Shown here: positions 10,941-19,489 of the stretch, piece by piece
Layout of the letters: every line of letters begins with the position of its first letter
How positions within the stretch are numbered: position 1 is the stretch's first letter
Source: Flavobacteriaceae bacterium
GTDB lineage: Bacteria; Bacteroidota; Bacteroidia; Flavobacteriales; Flavobacteriaceae
DNA length: 64,000 bases
NCBI GenBank assembly: GCA_024743095.1
Contig: JANSXF010000019.1
Location: forward strand, 1 to 64,000
Reading direction: 5' to 3'
Program-made: the position numbers and the translations under genes
Notes under the pieces: model-generated
Told to the model about the DNA's origin: nothing
Database searches by the model: none
Seen by the model: only the letters and a program-made list of their open reading frames with translations

Positions 10941-12734
10941 TTACTTATGAAAGGTTTTATAAATTTTTTTGGCCTTTGATGCCCCCACCGAGGCCGTCAA
11001 TGTTTCGAGGGACGCTTCTTTGATTCGCTTTACCGACTTAAAGCTTTTTAATAATTGTTCGGCGGTTTTTTCTCCTACTCCATCAATATTAACCAATTCT
11101 GAACCAATCGCGCCCTTGCTTCGTTTGTTTCTGTGGTGGGTTATCCCAAACCTGTGTGCCTCGTTCCGTAGTTGCTGGATTATCTTTAGGCTTTCCGACC
11201 GTTTGTCGAGGTACAAGGGCACAGGATCATCCGGAAAATAAATTTCCTCCAAGCGCTTTGCTATACCGATGATAGCTATTTTCCCACGTAATCCCAACAC
11301 TTCCAAGCTTTTTAAGGCCGAGGACAACTGTCCCTTCCCCCCATCGATCACAATTAGTTGAGGAAGGGGTTCCTCTTCGTTCAGCAACCTTTTGTACCTA
11401 CGGAAGACCACCTCCTCCATACTGGCAAAATCATCGGGCCCTTCCACCGTTTTTATATTGAAGTGGCGATAATCCTTTTTGGAGGGCTTGCCGTCCTTAA
11501 AAACCACACATGCCGCAACAGGATTGCTGCCCTGAATGTTGGAGTTATCAAAACATTCGATATGCCGTGGCTCTTGCGACAACCGCAAATCCGATTTCAT
11601 TTGGGCCATGATCCGTTTAGTGTGGCGGTCAGGATCGGTTATCTTGATCTGTTTCAGCCTATCTTGACGGTAAAACCTTGCGTTACGTTCGGAGAGATCT
11701 AAAATCCGGCGTTTGTCGCCCAGTTTTGGGAGAGCCACCTTTACCTCATCCTCTACCGTAACGGGGAAGGGCAGATATACTTCCTTGGATTTTGAATTGA
11801 ACCGCTGCCGCAGCTCCGTTATTCCCAATTGCAGCAATTCCTCGTCCGTTTCGTCCAACTTCTTTTTAATTTCCAAGGTGTGGGACCGAATTATGGCGCC
11901 ATGTGAAATCTGTAAAAAGTTCACATATCCGTGGGTTTCATCAGAAATAATGGTGAACACATCCACATTGTTGATCTTAGGGTTCACCACCGTGGATTTT
12001 GCCTGGTAATTCTCCAGCACATCAATTTTATCCTTCACCCGTTGCGCCTTTTCAAACTCCATCTCCTCTGCATACTCCTTCATTTGATGCTTAAAGGTCT
12101 GAATGGAATCCTTTAAATTGCCCTTGATGATCTGCCGGATATCTTCAATTTGCCCGTGATACTCCTGCTCTGTTTGAAAACCTTCACAGGGGCCCAAGCA
12201 ATTGCCCAAATGGTAATCCAGGCATACCTTGTACTTTCCTGCGTCTATTTTTTCTTCGGACAAGTCATAGTTGCAAGTACGCAAGGGATACAGACTTTTG
12301 ATAAGGTCCAAGAGCGTCCTAACCGTTTTCATGCTGGTATAGGGCCCAAAATACTCCGAGCCGTCCTTGATCAATTTTCTTGTGGAGAACACCCTTGGAA
12401 AACGTTCATTTTTGATACAAATCCAAGGATAGGATTTGTCGTCCTTAAGGAGCACATTGTACCTGGGCAACAATTTTTTGATGAGATTGTTCTCCAACAA
12501 CAGGGCGTCCGATTCGGTAGGGACCACAATATGCTTTATGGAATCGATTTTCTTGACCAATACCCTTGTCTTTCCATACTCCTGCTTTTTATTGAAATAG
12601 GAAGAGACCCTCTTTTTCAGGTCTTTGGCCTTGCCCACGTATAGGATCTTGCCGTCCGCATCATAAAACTGGTACACTCCCGGGTTATTGGGAAGTGCAC
12701 TTAACTGTACTTTCAAGGACGTAGATTTGGACAT
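10941..12734 (-). CDS. uvrC: Excinuclease ABC subunit C
   Basis: LPNNPGVYQFYDADGKILYVGKAKDLKKRVSSYF (GIY-YIG), CLDYHLGNCLGPCEG, IECFDNSNIQGSNPVAACVVFKDG, C-terminal HhH. Confidence 0.97.
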   Translation of the reverse strand: MSKSTSLKVQLSALPNNPGVYQFYDADGKILYVGKAKDLKKRVSSYFNKKQEYGKTRVLVKKIDSIKHIVVPTESDALLLENNLIKKLLPRYNVLLKDDKSYPWICIKNERFPRVFSTRKLIKDGSEYFGPYTSMKTVRTLLDLIKSLYPLRTCNYDLSEEKIDAGKYKVCLDYHLGNCLGPCEGFQTEQEYHGQIEDIRQIIKGNLKDSIQTFKHQMKEYAEEMEFEKAQRVKDKIDVLENYQAKSTVVNPKINNVDVFTIISDETHGYVNFLQISHGAIIRSHTLEIKKKLDETDEELLQLGITELRQRFNSKSKEVYLPFPVTVEDEVKVALPKLGDKRRILDLSERNARFYRQDRLKQIKITDPDRHTKRIMAQMKSDLRLSQEPRHIECFDNSNIQGSNPVAACVVFKDGKPSKKDYRHFNIKTVEGPDDFASMEEVVFRRYKRLLNEEEPLPQLIVIDGGKGQLSSALKSLEVLGLRGKIAIIGIAKRLEEIYFPDDPVPLYLDKRSESLKIIQQLRNEAHRFGITHHRNKRSKGAIGSELVNIDGVGEKTAEQLLKSFKSVKRIKEASLETLTASVGASKAKKIYKTFHK

Positions 12735-13002
12735 AGGTAGCTCTAAAAGTGAACTGTTTCTTGACGTAAGAACAAAGGTATATTTTAAATGTCGTGTTTT
12801 TTGTTAAACTTGATGAATTCCAATTTTGCATTGATATTTGGCCTCTTTCAATTTATACTTTTTAAATGGTGCTAAAAAGATGAACAAAAAATAAAATATC
12901 TCATCTTAATGTCAATTGGGGATTTACTACAAAAAAACCAAGGTAAACACACAGTCAATTATTTGATAACCAACAAAATCTGTTAAACAGTTGCTAAAAA
13001 AC

Positions 13003-13032
13003 GTGCATTTCACCGATAAAAAGTGCATTTCA
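13003..13032. repeat. Pair of 10-bp direct repeats GTGCATTTCA, 20-bp period
   Basis: GTGCATTTCA at 13003-13012 and 13023-13032, separated by CCGATAAAAA. Confidence 0.85.
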
Positions 13033-13084
13033 TGGTAAACCTTTCAAATGTTTTACTTACATTTAACCGTATAATTACAATCCT

Positions 13085-13174
13085 ATGGAAAACTATATTA
13101 TCGTTTTGGGAATGTACCTGATTTTGATGCTTTTCTTCAAAATCTTTTTCTCCGTTGCAACAAAAGGAGAGTAG
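13085..13174 (+). CDS. Putative 29-aa single-pass membrane small protein
   Basis: ATG...TAG encodes MENYIIVLGMYLILMLFFKIFFSVATKGE; preceded by AT-rich TATAATTACAATCCT; in a 480-bp gap between divergent uvrC and FTHF cyclo-ligase. Below the ORF-track length cutoff. Confidence 0.5.
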   Translation: MENYIIVLGMYLILMLFFKIFFSVATKGE

Positions 13175-13217
13175 TAGTCCATTTCCCCAAAAACAACCCT
13201 AAAATCTTCAACAGTTA

Positions 13218-13781
13218 ATGTTGAAACATGAACTAAGAAAAAAATACAAAGATCTGAGAGCGGAAATTTCTCCAATGCAAGCCTCGGATTTTAGTTTGGC
13301 ATTGGCCAATAGTTCACTTCAAATCCCGATATGGGATTTTTTTTATTACCATATCTTTTTAAGCATCGAGGACAAGAACGAAGTGGACACCTTACCGTTG
13401 ATTACTTTGTTGCAAGGCAAGGACAAAAATATAGTCGTTCCCAAAGTCATCGCCAGCAACATTTTGGAAAACTACTTGCTTACGGATAATACTGCTTTTA
13501 AAAAAAGTGCCTGGGGGGTTCCGGAACCAGTGGAAGGCATAGAGGTGCCTGAGAATAAAATCGATGTGGTCTTTGTTCCCTTGTTGGCTTTTGATACGAT
13601 GGGAAACCGCGTAGGATATGGAAAAGGGTTTTATGACGGCTTTTTAAATAAATGCCGTAAGGAAACACTTAAGATCGGCCTATCGTTCTTCGGTGCCGAA
13701 CCGGAGCTTATAACCGATGTGCATGAAAACGATATAAAACTGGACTACTGTATTACCCCACAAAAGGTTTATACGTTCTGA
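13218..13781 (+). CDS. 5-formyltetrahydrofolate cyclo-ligase
   Basis: LRKKYKDLRAEIS N-terminus; DVVFVPLLAFDTMGNRVGYGKGFYDGFL. Confidence 0.93.
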   Translation: MLKHELRKKYKDLRAEISPMQASDFSLALANSSLQIPIWDFFYYHIFLSIEDKNEVDTLPLITLLQGKDKNIVVPKVIASNILENYLLTDNTAFKKSAWGVPEPVEGIEVPENKIDVVFVPLLAFDTMGNRVGYGKGFYDGFLNKCRKETLKIGLSFFGAEPELITDVHENDIKLDYCITPQKVYTF

Positions 13782-14419
13782 TCGGCGTTCTCTTCTTTTT
13801 TATCCGCCTGCTTTGGAAATGCCTTTTTATTGAATACGATCAAAATACCCACTCCTGTACTTATTGCCGTATCCGCAATGTTGAACACGGGTTCAAAAAA
13901 CCGGAAGCGCTGTCCTCCCACGGACGGCACCCAATCGGGCCAAGTGGTATCCACCAATGGAAAGTAGAGCATATCCACTACCTTGCCATGAAACAAGCTT
14001 CCATAGGGCCGATCGGCAAATAATGTCGCCACCTGTCCATTGCTATGGTCAAAAATAATCCCGTAGAAAACCGAATCGATGATATTGCCCACTGCCCCTG
14101 CAAAGATCAGAGAAACCGCCAAAATCAAGGTTCGTGGCGACTGTTTTTTAATGATATCCCACAACCAATAACCTATCCCAAAAACTGCAAAAATCCTAAA
14201 AATGGTCAATATCAATTTTCCAACAGGTTCGGATATGGGCAAAAGGTCGCTTAACTTGGTTCCCCAGGCAGCCCCTTCGTTCTCTATAAACAAGATTTTG
14301 AACCAACTGAACACTTCGTGGGCCTCTCCCAATATAAAACTGGTCTTGATATAGATCTTGCTGATCTGATCCACTACTAGAATCAGTGCGATGATAATAA
14401 GGGACTTCTTTAAACTCAT
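13769..14419 (-). CDS. lspA: Lipoprotein signal peptidase
   Basis: VVDQISKIYIK, ENEGAAWG, GAVGNIIDSVFYGIIFD, FNIADTAISTGVG. Confidence 0.95.
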   Translation of the reverse strand: MSLKKSLIIIALILVVDQISKIYIKTSFILGEAHEVFSWFKILFIENEGAAWGTKLSDLLPISEPVGKLILTIFRIFAVFGIGYWLWDIIKKQSPRTLILAVSLIFAGAVGNIIDSVFYGIIFDHSNGQVATLFADRPYGSLFHGKVVDMLYFPLVDTTWPDWVPSVGGQRFRFFEPVFNIADTAISTGVGILIVFNKKAFPKQADKKEENADQNV

Positions 14420-14452
14420 GCTGTTATTAAAAGGATTGCAAAAATATGCATA

Positions 14453-15073
14453 TTATTTTGTTTTCGTCACTAGGATGTCTCCTTCCACAGTCTTCAGAAA
14501 AAATCGATTGTCCCCAAAAGGGATAGTTTCTTTTTGCACGCTTCCATAAGTACTTTTCGAAATAATATCGCCACTTGAAGCAAAGAGCAGGATATCGCCC
14601 TTTTGCGTAGTCACCCTTACGGATTCTGAAACATTACTCAGCGTACAACGTCCATCTGATAGGGTAATTTTTAAATCCTTGTATTTTCCTGTAGCGTACA
14701 GATTTGTTTTTGTTCCAAATAAATCTACATTTTTATACTCGGGCACACTTATTTCCAAAGCTATGGAAATTACCTTATGCGCACTGAGCTTGTCATTCGG
14801 GTCGACAAAATTGGGCTGAAAATCTGTACTGATCACGGCAGTTGTACCACTTTGCTCGATAGAGACCAATAAATCCCTTGCATATTCCCCTTCCATGGTT
14901 GCCGAAACATGCACCTCGTCAATCGGTTCTGTCCTTAAATCGATTCGATAGCAATATTGGGCAGCAATCTGGATGGTTTGCGTGCGGGGCCCAACAAAGG
15001 CCTTGCTCACCAGTTTTTGCCCATGGGCATTGACCAGTGTAAAAACAAACATCAAGAACACCAATGCCCTCAT
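14453..15073 (-). CDS. Exported protein, putative adhesin-like repeats (DUF4097-like)
   Basis: Signal peptide MRALVFLMFVFTLVNAHGQ followed by beta-strand-rich sequence; family assignment uncertain. Confidence 0.6.
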   Translation of the reverse strand: MRALVFLMFVFTLVNAHGQKLVSKAFVGPRTQTIQIAAQYCYRIDLRTEPIDEVHVSATMEGEYARDLLVSIEQSGTTAVISTDFQPNFVDPNDKLSAHKVISIALEISVPEYKNVDLFGTKTNLYATGKYKDLKITLSDGRCTLSNVSESVRVTTQKGDILLFASSGDIISKSTYGSVQKETIPFGDNRFFLKTVEGDILVTKTK

Positions 15074-15078
15074 AAAGA

Positions 15079-15104
15079 AAAAAAACGCCCAAGGGCGTTT
15101 TTTG
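15079..15104 (-). terminator. Intrinsic terminator after dksA-like gene
   Basis: AAAAAACGCCC-AA-GGGCGTTTTTT immediately downstream of the 15106 stop. Confidence 0.75.
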
Positions 15105-15105
15105 A

Positions 15106-15489
15106 TTATTTCTGCATATTCTTCGCCTCAATGCTCAAGGTAGCATGGGGCACAAGCTTTAAACGCTCTTTGTTGATGAGCTTTCCGGTAACCCTGCAAA
15201 TGCCATAGGTCTTGTTCTCAATCCGCAATAAGGCATTCTTAAGATCGCGGATAAATTTTTCCTGGCGGATGGCCAACTGTGTGTTCGCCTCCTTGCTCAT
15301 GGTTTCGGAACCTTCCTCGAACGCCTTGAACGTTGGCGAGGTATCGTCCGTACCATTGTTGCCATCGTTCATGTAAGAGCTCTTCAAAAGCTCCAAATGA
15401 CTTTTGGCCTTTTCCATTTTCTCCTCGATCAATGTCCTGAATTCCGCAAGGTCCTTGTCGGAGTATCTTACTTTTGAATCTTCTGCCAT
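15106..15489 (-). CDS. TraR/DksA family transcriptional regulator (degenerate zinc finger)
   Basis: RQEKFIRDLKNALLRIENKTYGICRVTGKLINKERLKLVPHATLSIEAK; coiled-coil N-terminal part. Confidence 0.88.
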   Translation of the reverse strand: MAEDSKVRYSDKDLAEFRTLIEEKMEKAKSHLELLKSSYMNDGNNGTDDTSPTFKAFEEGSETMSKEANTQLAIRQEKFIRDLKNALLRIENKTYGICRVTGKLINKERLKLVPHATLSIEAKNMQK

Positions 15490-15493
15490 TTTC

Positions 15494-18400
15494 TTAATGT
15501 TTTTGAATAAACAATTTTGTGTTCACCTCATCAAAGGCTATTGCAACACCATCTTCAAGTTTCTCTTCAAAGTTGAGCTCGGCGGTCAACGTTTCGGTTT
15601 TGATATAATCCTCATTACTGGAAACTGCGTTTTCCACTAGGCCGTCCTTCAATATTTTTATGTCGATCTTATCGGTTACCTCAAATCCGGATTCTTTTCG
15701 AAGGTTCTGGATTCGATTTACCAATTCCCGGGCAATCCCTTCCCTTTTCAAGTTTTCATCTATGGTAACATCTAACGCAACGGTCAAAGGACCTGAACTG
15801 GCTACCAACCAACCTTCTATATCCTGGGAACTTATTTCTACATCGGTTAACTGTAAATTAACGGTTTTATTTTCCAATTGCAGCAATAATTCACCCTCTC
15901 GTTCAATTTTTTGGATATTATCTTGCCCCAAGTTGGACACTTGGGCAGCAATTGCCTTCATATCCTTACCAAATTTCGGGCCCAACACCTTAAAGTTGGG
16001 TTTTATTTGTTTTACAAGTACTCCCGAAGCGTCGTCCAACATTTCAATCTCCTTTACGTTCACCTCGGATTTTACCAAATTGGAAACGGATTCTATGTCC
16101 GATTTTTGTTGATTGTCCAACACCGGAATCATAATTTTTTGAAGCGGCTGGCGCACTTTTATCTTTTCCTTCTGACGGATGGACAACACCAAAGAGGAAA
16201 TCTTTTGGGCCAACTGCATTTTGCGCTCCAAATCCTTGTTCACCACTTTGGAATCATAAACCGGGAACTCTGCCAAGTGCACGCTTTCGGACCCTTCTTT
16301 TTGTGAAGTGGCATCAAGGTCCCTGTACAATTGTTCCATAAAGAACGGCGCGATCGGTGCCGATAATTTGGCAACCGTGGTCAAACACGTGTAAAGCGTT
16401 TGGTAAGCGGAAATCTTGTCTTTTTGATAGTCTCCTTTCCAAAAACGTCTCCTGCTCAAACGGACATACCAGTTGCTCAAGTTTTCTTGGACATAATCGG
16501 AAATCATTCGAGCGGCACGTGTAGCCTCGTAATCATTGTAAGCTTCATCTACATTTTTGATCAATGTGTGCAATTCGGAAAGGATCCATTGGTCAATTTC
16601 CGGTCTTTCGTCCAAAGGAATATCTGCCTCGGAGTAATCGAACCCATCAATATTGGCATAAAGCGCCATAAATGAATAGGTGTTGTACAGTGTTCCGAAG
16701 AACTTACGCTTTACCTCAACAACCCCTTCTATATCAAACTTTAAATTATCCCAAGGATTGGCATTGGATATCATGTACCAGCGTGTGGCATCGGGGCCGT
16801 GCTCTGGCAGCACCTCGAAGGGATCCACCGCATTGCCCAATCGTTTGGACATTTTTTTGCCTTCCTTGTCCAGAACAAGTCCGTTGGAAACCACATTTTT
16901 ATAGGCAATACTATCAAAGACCATGGTTCCGATGGCATGCAAGGTATAGAACCATCCTCTGGTCTGGTCTACTCCCTCGGCGATGAAATTGGCCGGAAAT
17001 GCCACTCCATCGTCTATCAATTCTTTATTCTCAAAAGGATAGTGCCATTGTGCATAGGGCATGGAACCACTATCGAACCAAACATCGATTAGGTCCGCTT
17101 CACGCTTCATGGGTTGTCCCGATGGGGAGACCAAAGTAATTCCATCCACAATATTTTTATGCAGATCAACCTTGTCGTAGTTTTCCTCGCTCATATCGCC
17201 CACTACAAAATCCGCAAAAACATCCTTGTCCATCACCCCGGCCTCAATGGCCTTTGCCATTTCAAGCTTCAATTCTTCAACGGAACCAATGATCAGTTCT
17301 TCCTTGCCATCATCGGTTCGCCAGATAGGCAATGGAATGCCCCAATACCTGGAGCGTGAGAGGTTCCAATCGTTGGCGTTTGCCAACCAGTTTCCGAACC
17401 TGCCCTCACCAGTGGATTTAGGCTTCCAGTTAATGGTCTGGTTCAGCTCGAACATCCTATCCTTTACATCGGTCACCTTGATGAACCAAGAGTTCAATGG
17501 ATAGTACAAAATGGGTTTGTCCGTACGCCAGCAATTTGGATAGCTGTGCACATATTTCTCTACCTTAAAGGCCTTGTTCTCCTCTTTTAGTTTGATGGCA
17601 ATCTCTACATCGATTGACTTTTCAGGAGCTTCACCATCATCGTAATACTCGTTCTTTACATACTTGCCGCCAAATTCCTTGAGCTCCGGTCTAAACTTCC
17701 CTTGAAGGTCCACCAACGGAACGGGATTGTCATTTTCGTCCAAAACCAGCATGGGTGGAATCTCCGGCCTTGCCTGTTTTGCCACCAAGGCATCGTCCGC
17801 ACCAAAGGTTGGGGCGGTATGCACGATTCCGGTACCATCTTCAGTGGTCACAAAATCCCCGGAAATGATACGAAAGGCATTTTCTGGGTTTTGATAAGGC
17901 TGTACATAATCTATCAACTGTTCGTACTGAATGCCCACCAAGTCTTTGCCCACAAAAGATTCTCCTACCCAATAAGGAATCTTTTTGTCCCCTTGTTGGA
18001 ATGCCTTCAATTCCTCTTCTGTTTCTACCTTGGTAAATTTTCCTGAAAAATTATAGTTCACCAAATTCTTGGCCAACACTACATTGATAGGTTCAAACGT
18101 ATATTGGTTGAATGTTTTTACAAGCACATATTCAATCTTCGGGCCTACGGTCAATGCCGTATTCGATGGAAGTGTCCATGGTGTGGTCGTCCATGCCAAA
18201 AAGTGAATATCTCCGTCAATCTTTTTCAAGGAACCCGGAAGTGAATCGATTTTGGCCTTGAACTGTGCCGTCACCGTAGTGTCCGTTACATCCTGATATG
18301 TTCCCGGCTGATTAAGCTCATGCGAACTTAAACCCGTGCCCGCCTTTGGCGAATAGGGCTGAATGGTATAGCCTTTATAGATCAGGCCTTTGCTATAGAT

Positions 18401-18895
18401 CTGCTTGAGCAACCACCAAACAGATTCCATATACTTGGACCTGTAGGTGATGTAAGGATCCTCCATATCCACCCAATAACCGATTTTCTCGGTCATCTCG
18501 TTCCAAACATCCGTATATCGCATTACCGCTTTTTTACAGGCGGCGTTGTAATCCTCGACCGATATTTTCTTGCCAATATCTTCTTTGGTAATGCCCAATT
18601 CTTTTTCCACACCTATCTCTACGGGCAGGCCATGGGTATCCCAACCGGCCTTTCGCTTTACCTGAAAACCTTTCATGGTCTTGTACCGTGGAAAAATATC
18701 CTTGATGGTACGCGCCATTACGTGGTGAATCCCGGGCATTCCGTTTGCAGATGGGGGGCCTTCATAGAACACATAGCCCTCCTTGCCCTCCCTAGTGGAA
18801 ACGCTCTTCTCAAAAATCTTTTTATCCTTCCAAAAGTCAAGAATGTCCTCCGATACCTTTGGCAAATCCAATCCCTTATATTCCGCAAACTTCAT
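15494..18895 (-). CDS. ileS: Isoleucyl-tRNA synthetase
   Basis: HIGH-like PGIHHVMART, WDTHGLPVEIGVEKELG, KMSKRLGNAVDPFEV; 1133 aa. Confidence 0.98.
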   Translation of the reverse strand: MKFAEYKGLDLPKVSEDILDFWKDKKIFEKSVSTREGKEGYVFYEGPPSANGMPGIHHVMARTIKDIFPRYKTMKGFQVKRKAGWDTHGLPVEIGVEKELGITKEDIGKKISVEDYNAACKKAVMRYTDVWNEMTEKIGYWVDMEDPYITYRSKYMESVWWLLKQIYSKGLIYKGYTIQPYSPKAGTGLSSHELNQPGTYQDVTDTTVTAQFKAKIDSLPGSLKKIDGDIHFLAWTTTPWTLPSNTALTVGPKIEYVLVKTFNQYTFEPINVVLAKNLVNYNFSGKFTKVETEEELKAFQQGDKKIPYWVGESFVGKDLVGIQYEQLIDYVQPYQNPENAFRIISGDFVTTEDGTGIVHTAPTFGADDALVAKQARPEIPPMLVLDENDNPVPLVDLQGKFRPELKEFGGKYVKNEYYDDGEAPEKSIDVEIAIKLKEENKAFKVEKYVHSYPNCWRTDKPILYYPLNSWFIKVTDVKDRMFELNQTINWKPKSTGEGRFGNWLANANDWNLSRSRYWGIPLPIWRTDDGKEELIIGSVEELKLEMAKAIEAGVMDKDVFADFVVGDMSEENYDKVDLHKNIVDGITLVSPSGQPMKREADLIDVWFDSGSMPYAQWHYPFENKELIDDGVAFPANFIAEGVDQTRGWFYTLHAIGTMVFDSIAYKNVVSNGLVLDKEGKKMSKRLGNAVDPFEVLPEHGPDATRWYMISNANPWDNLKFDIEGVVEVKRKFFGTLYNTYSFMALYANIDGFDYSEADIPLDERPEIDQWILSELHTLIKNVDEAYNDYEATRAARMISDYVQENLSNWYVRLSRRRFWKGDYQKDKISAYQTLYTCLTTVAKLSAPIAPFFMEQLYRDLDATSQKEGSESVHLAEFPVYDSKVVNKDLERKMQLAQKISSLVLSIRQKEKIKVRQPLQKIMIPVLDNQQKSDIESVSNLVKSEVNVKEIEMLDDASGVLVKQIKPNFKVLGPKFGKDMKAIAAQVSNLGQDNIQKIEREGELLLQLENKTVNLQLTDVEISSQDIEGWLVASSGPLTVALDVTIDENLKREGIARELVNRIQNLRKESGFEVTDKIDIKILKDGLVENAVSSNEDYIKTETLTAELNFEEKLEDGVAIAFDEVNTKLFIQKH

Positions 18896-19075
18896 ATACT
18901 GCTTCTTCTACTAGAATTCAAGTTTGCAAAATTATAAATTTAGATGGAATTAAGCCCTGCCTTTTCGGATTAGAATTCACTTAAATCCCTTAACCTAAAT
19001 ATGATAAGCACTTCATCACTTATTTACGTTAATTTGTTTATATTTCCTTTTGATTAACACTTAACCATTAAAATC

Positions 19076-19369
19076 ATGAAAAAAGTACTGATTCCCGTAA
19101 TGGCATTGACCTTGTCACTCGCTGTAATGACTTCATGCAGGGATGCCCAGAACAAAACCGAAGAGGCGGCGGAAGAAGCTGCAGAGACTTTGGAAGATGC
19201 AGGTGAAAGCATAGGGGAGGCTGCCGAAGATGCCGCCGATACAATGAAAAAAGTTGGTGAGGATGCAAAAGAAATGGGGAAAAATGCCCTGGACAGCATT
19301 AAAAAAGCCGGTGAAAACACCATAGACGCCGCAAAAGACGCTACAAAAAAGGCAATTGATAGCATCTAG
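19076..19369 (+). CDS. Small Ala/Glu/Lys-rich amphipathic lipoprotein
   Basis: MKKVLIPVMALTLSLAVMTSC lipobox, then repetitive EEAAEEAAETLEDAGESIGEAAEDAADTMKKVGEDAKEMG helix. Confidence 0.8.
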   Translation: MKKVLIPVMALTLSLAVMTSCRDAQNKTEEAAEEAAETLEDAGESIGEAAEDAADTMKKVGEDAKEMGKNALDSIKKAGENTIDAAKDATKKAIDSI

Positions 19370-19489
19370 CACAAAGTAAAATAGGGCATCTAAAAAGTAT
19401 TTCGACCCCTCTACAATTTGCGTATTCGAGAATAGTTGATACCTACCCCGAACAATTAAGAGGCTGTCTTGACTTTTTAGACCTTATTT

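Noticed and set aside
13093-13275. 60-aa minus-strand ORF in the uvrC/FTHF-ligase gap
   Set aside because: Antisense to the more plausible 29-aa TM ORF and to the start of the cyclo-ligase; no signal of its own.
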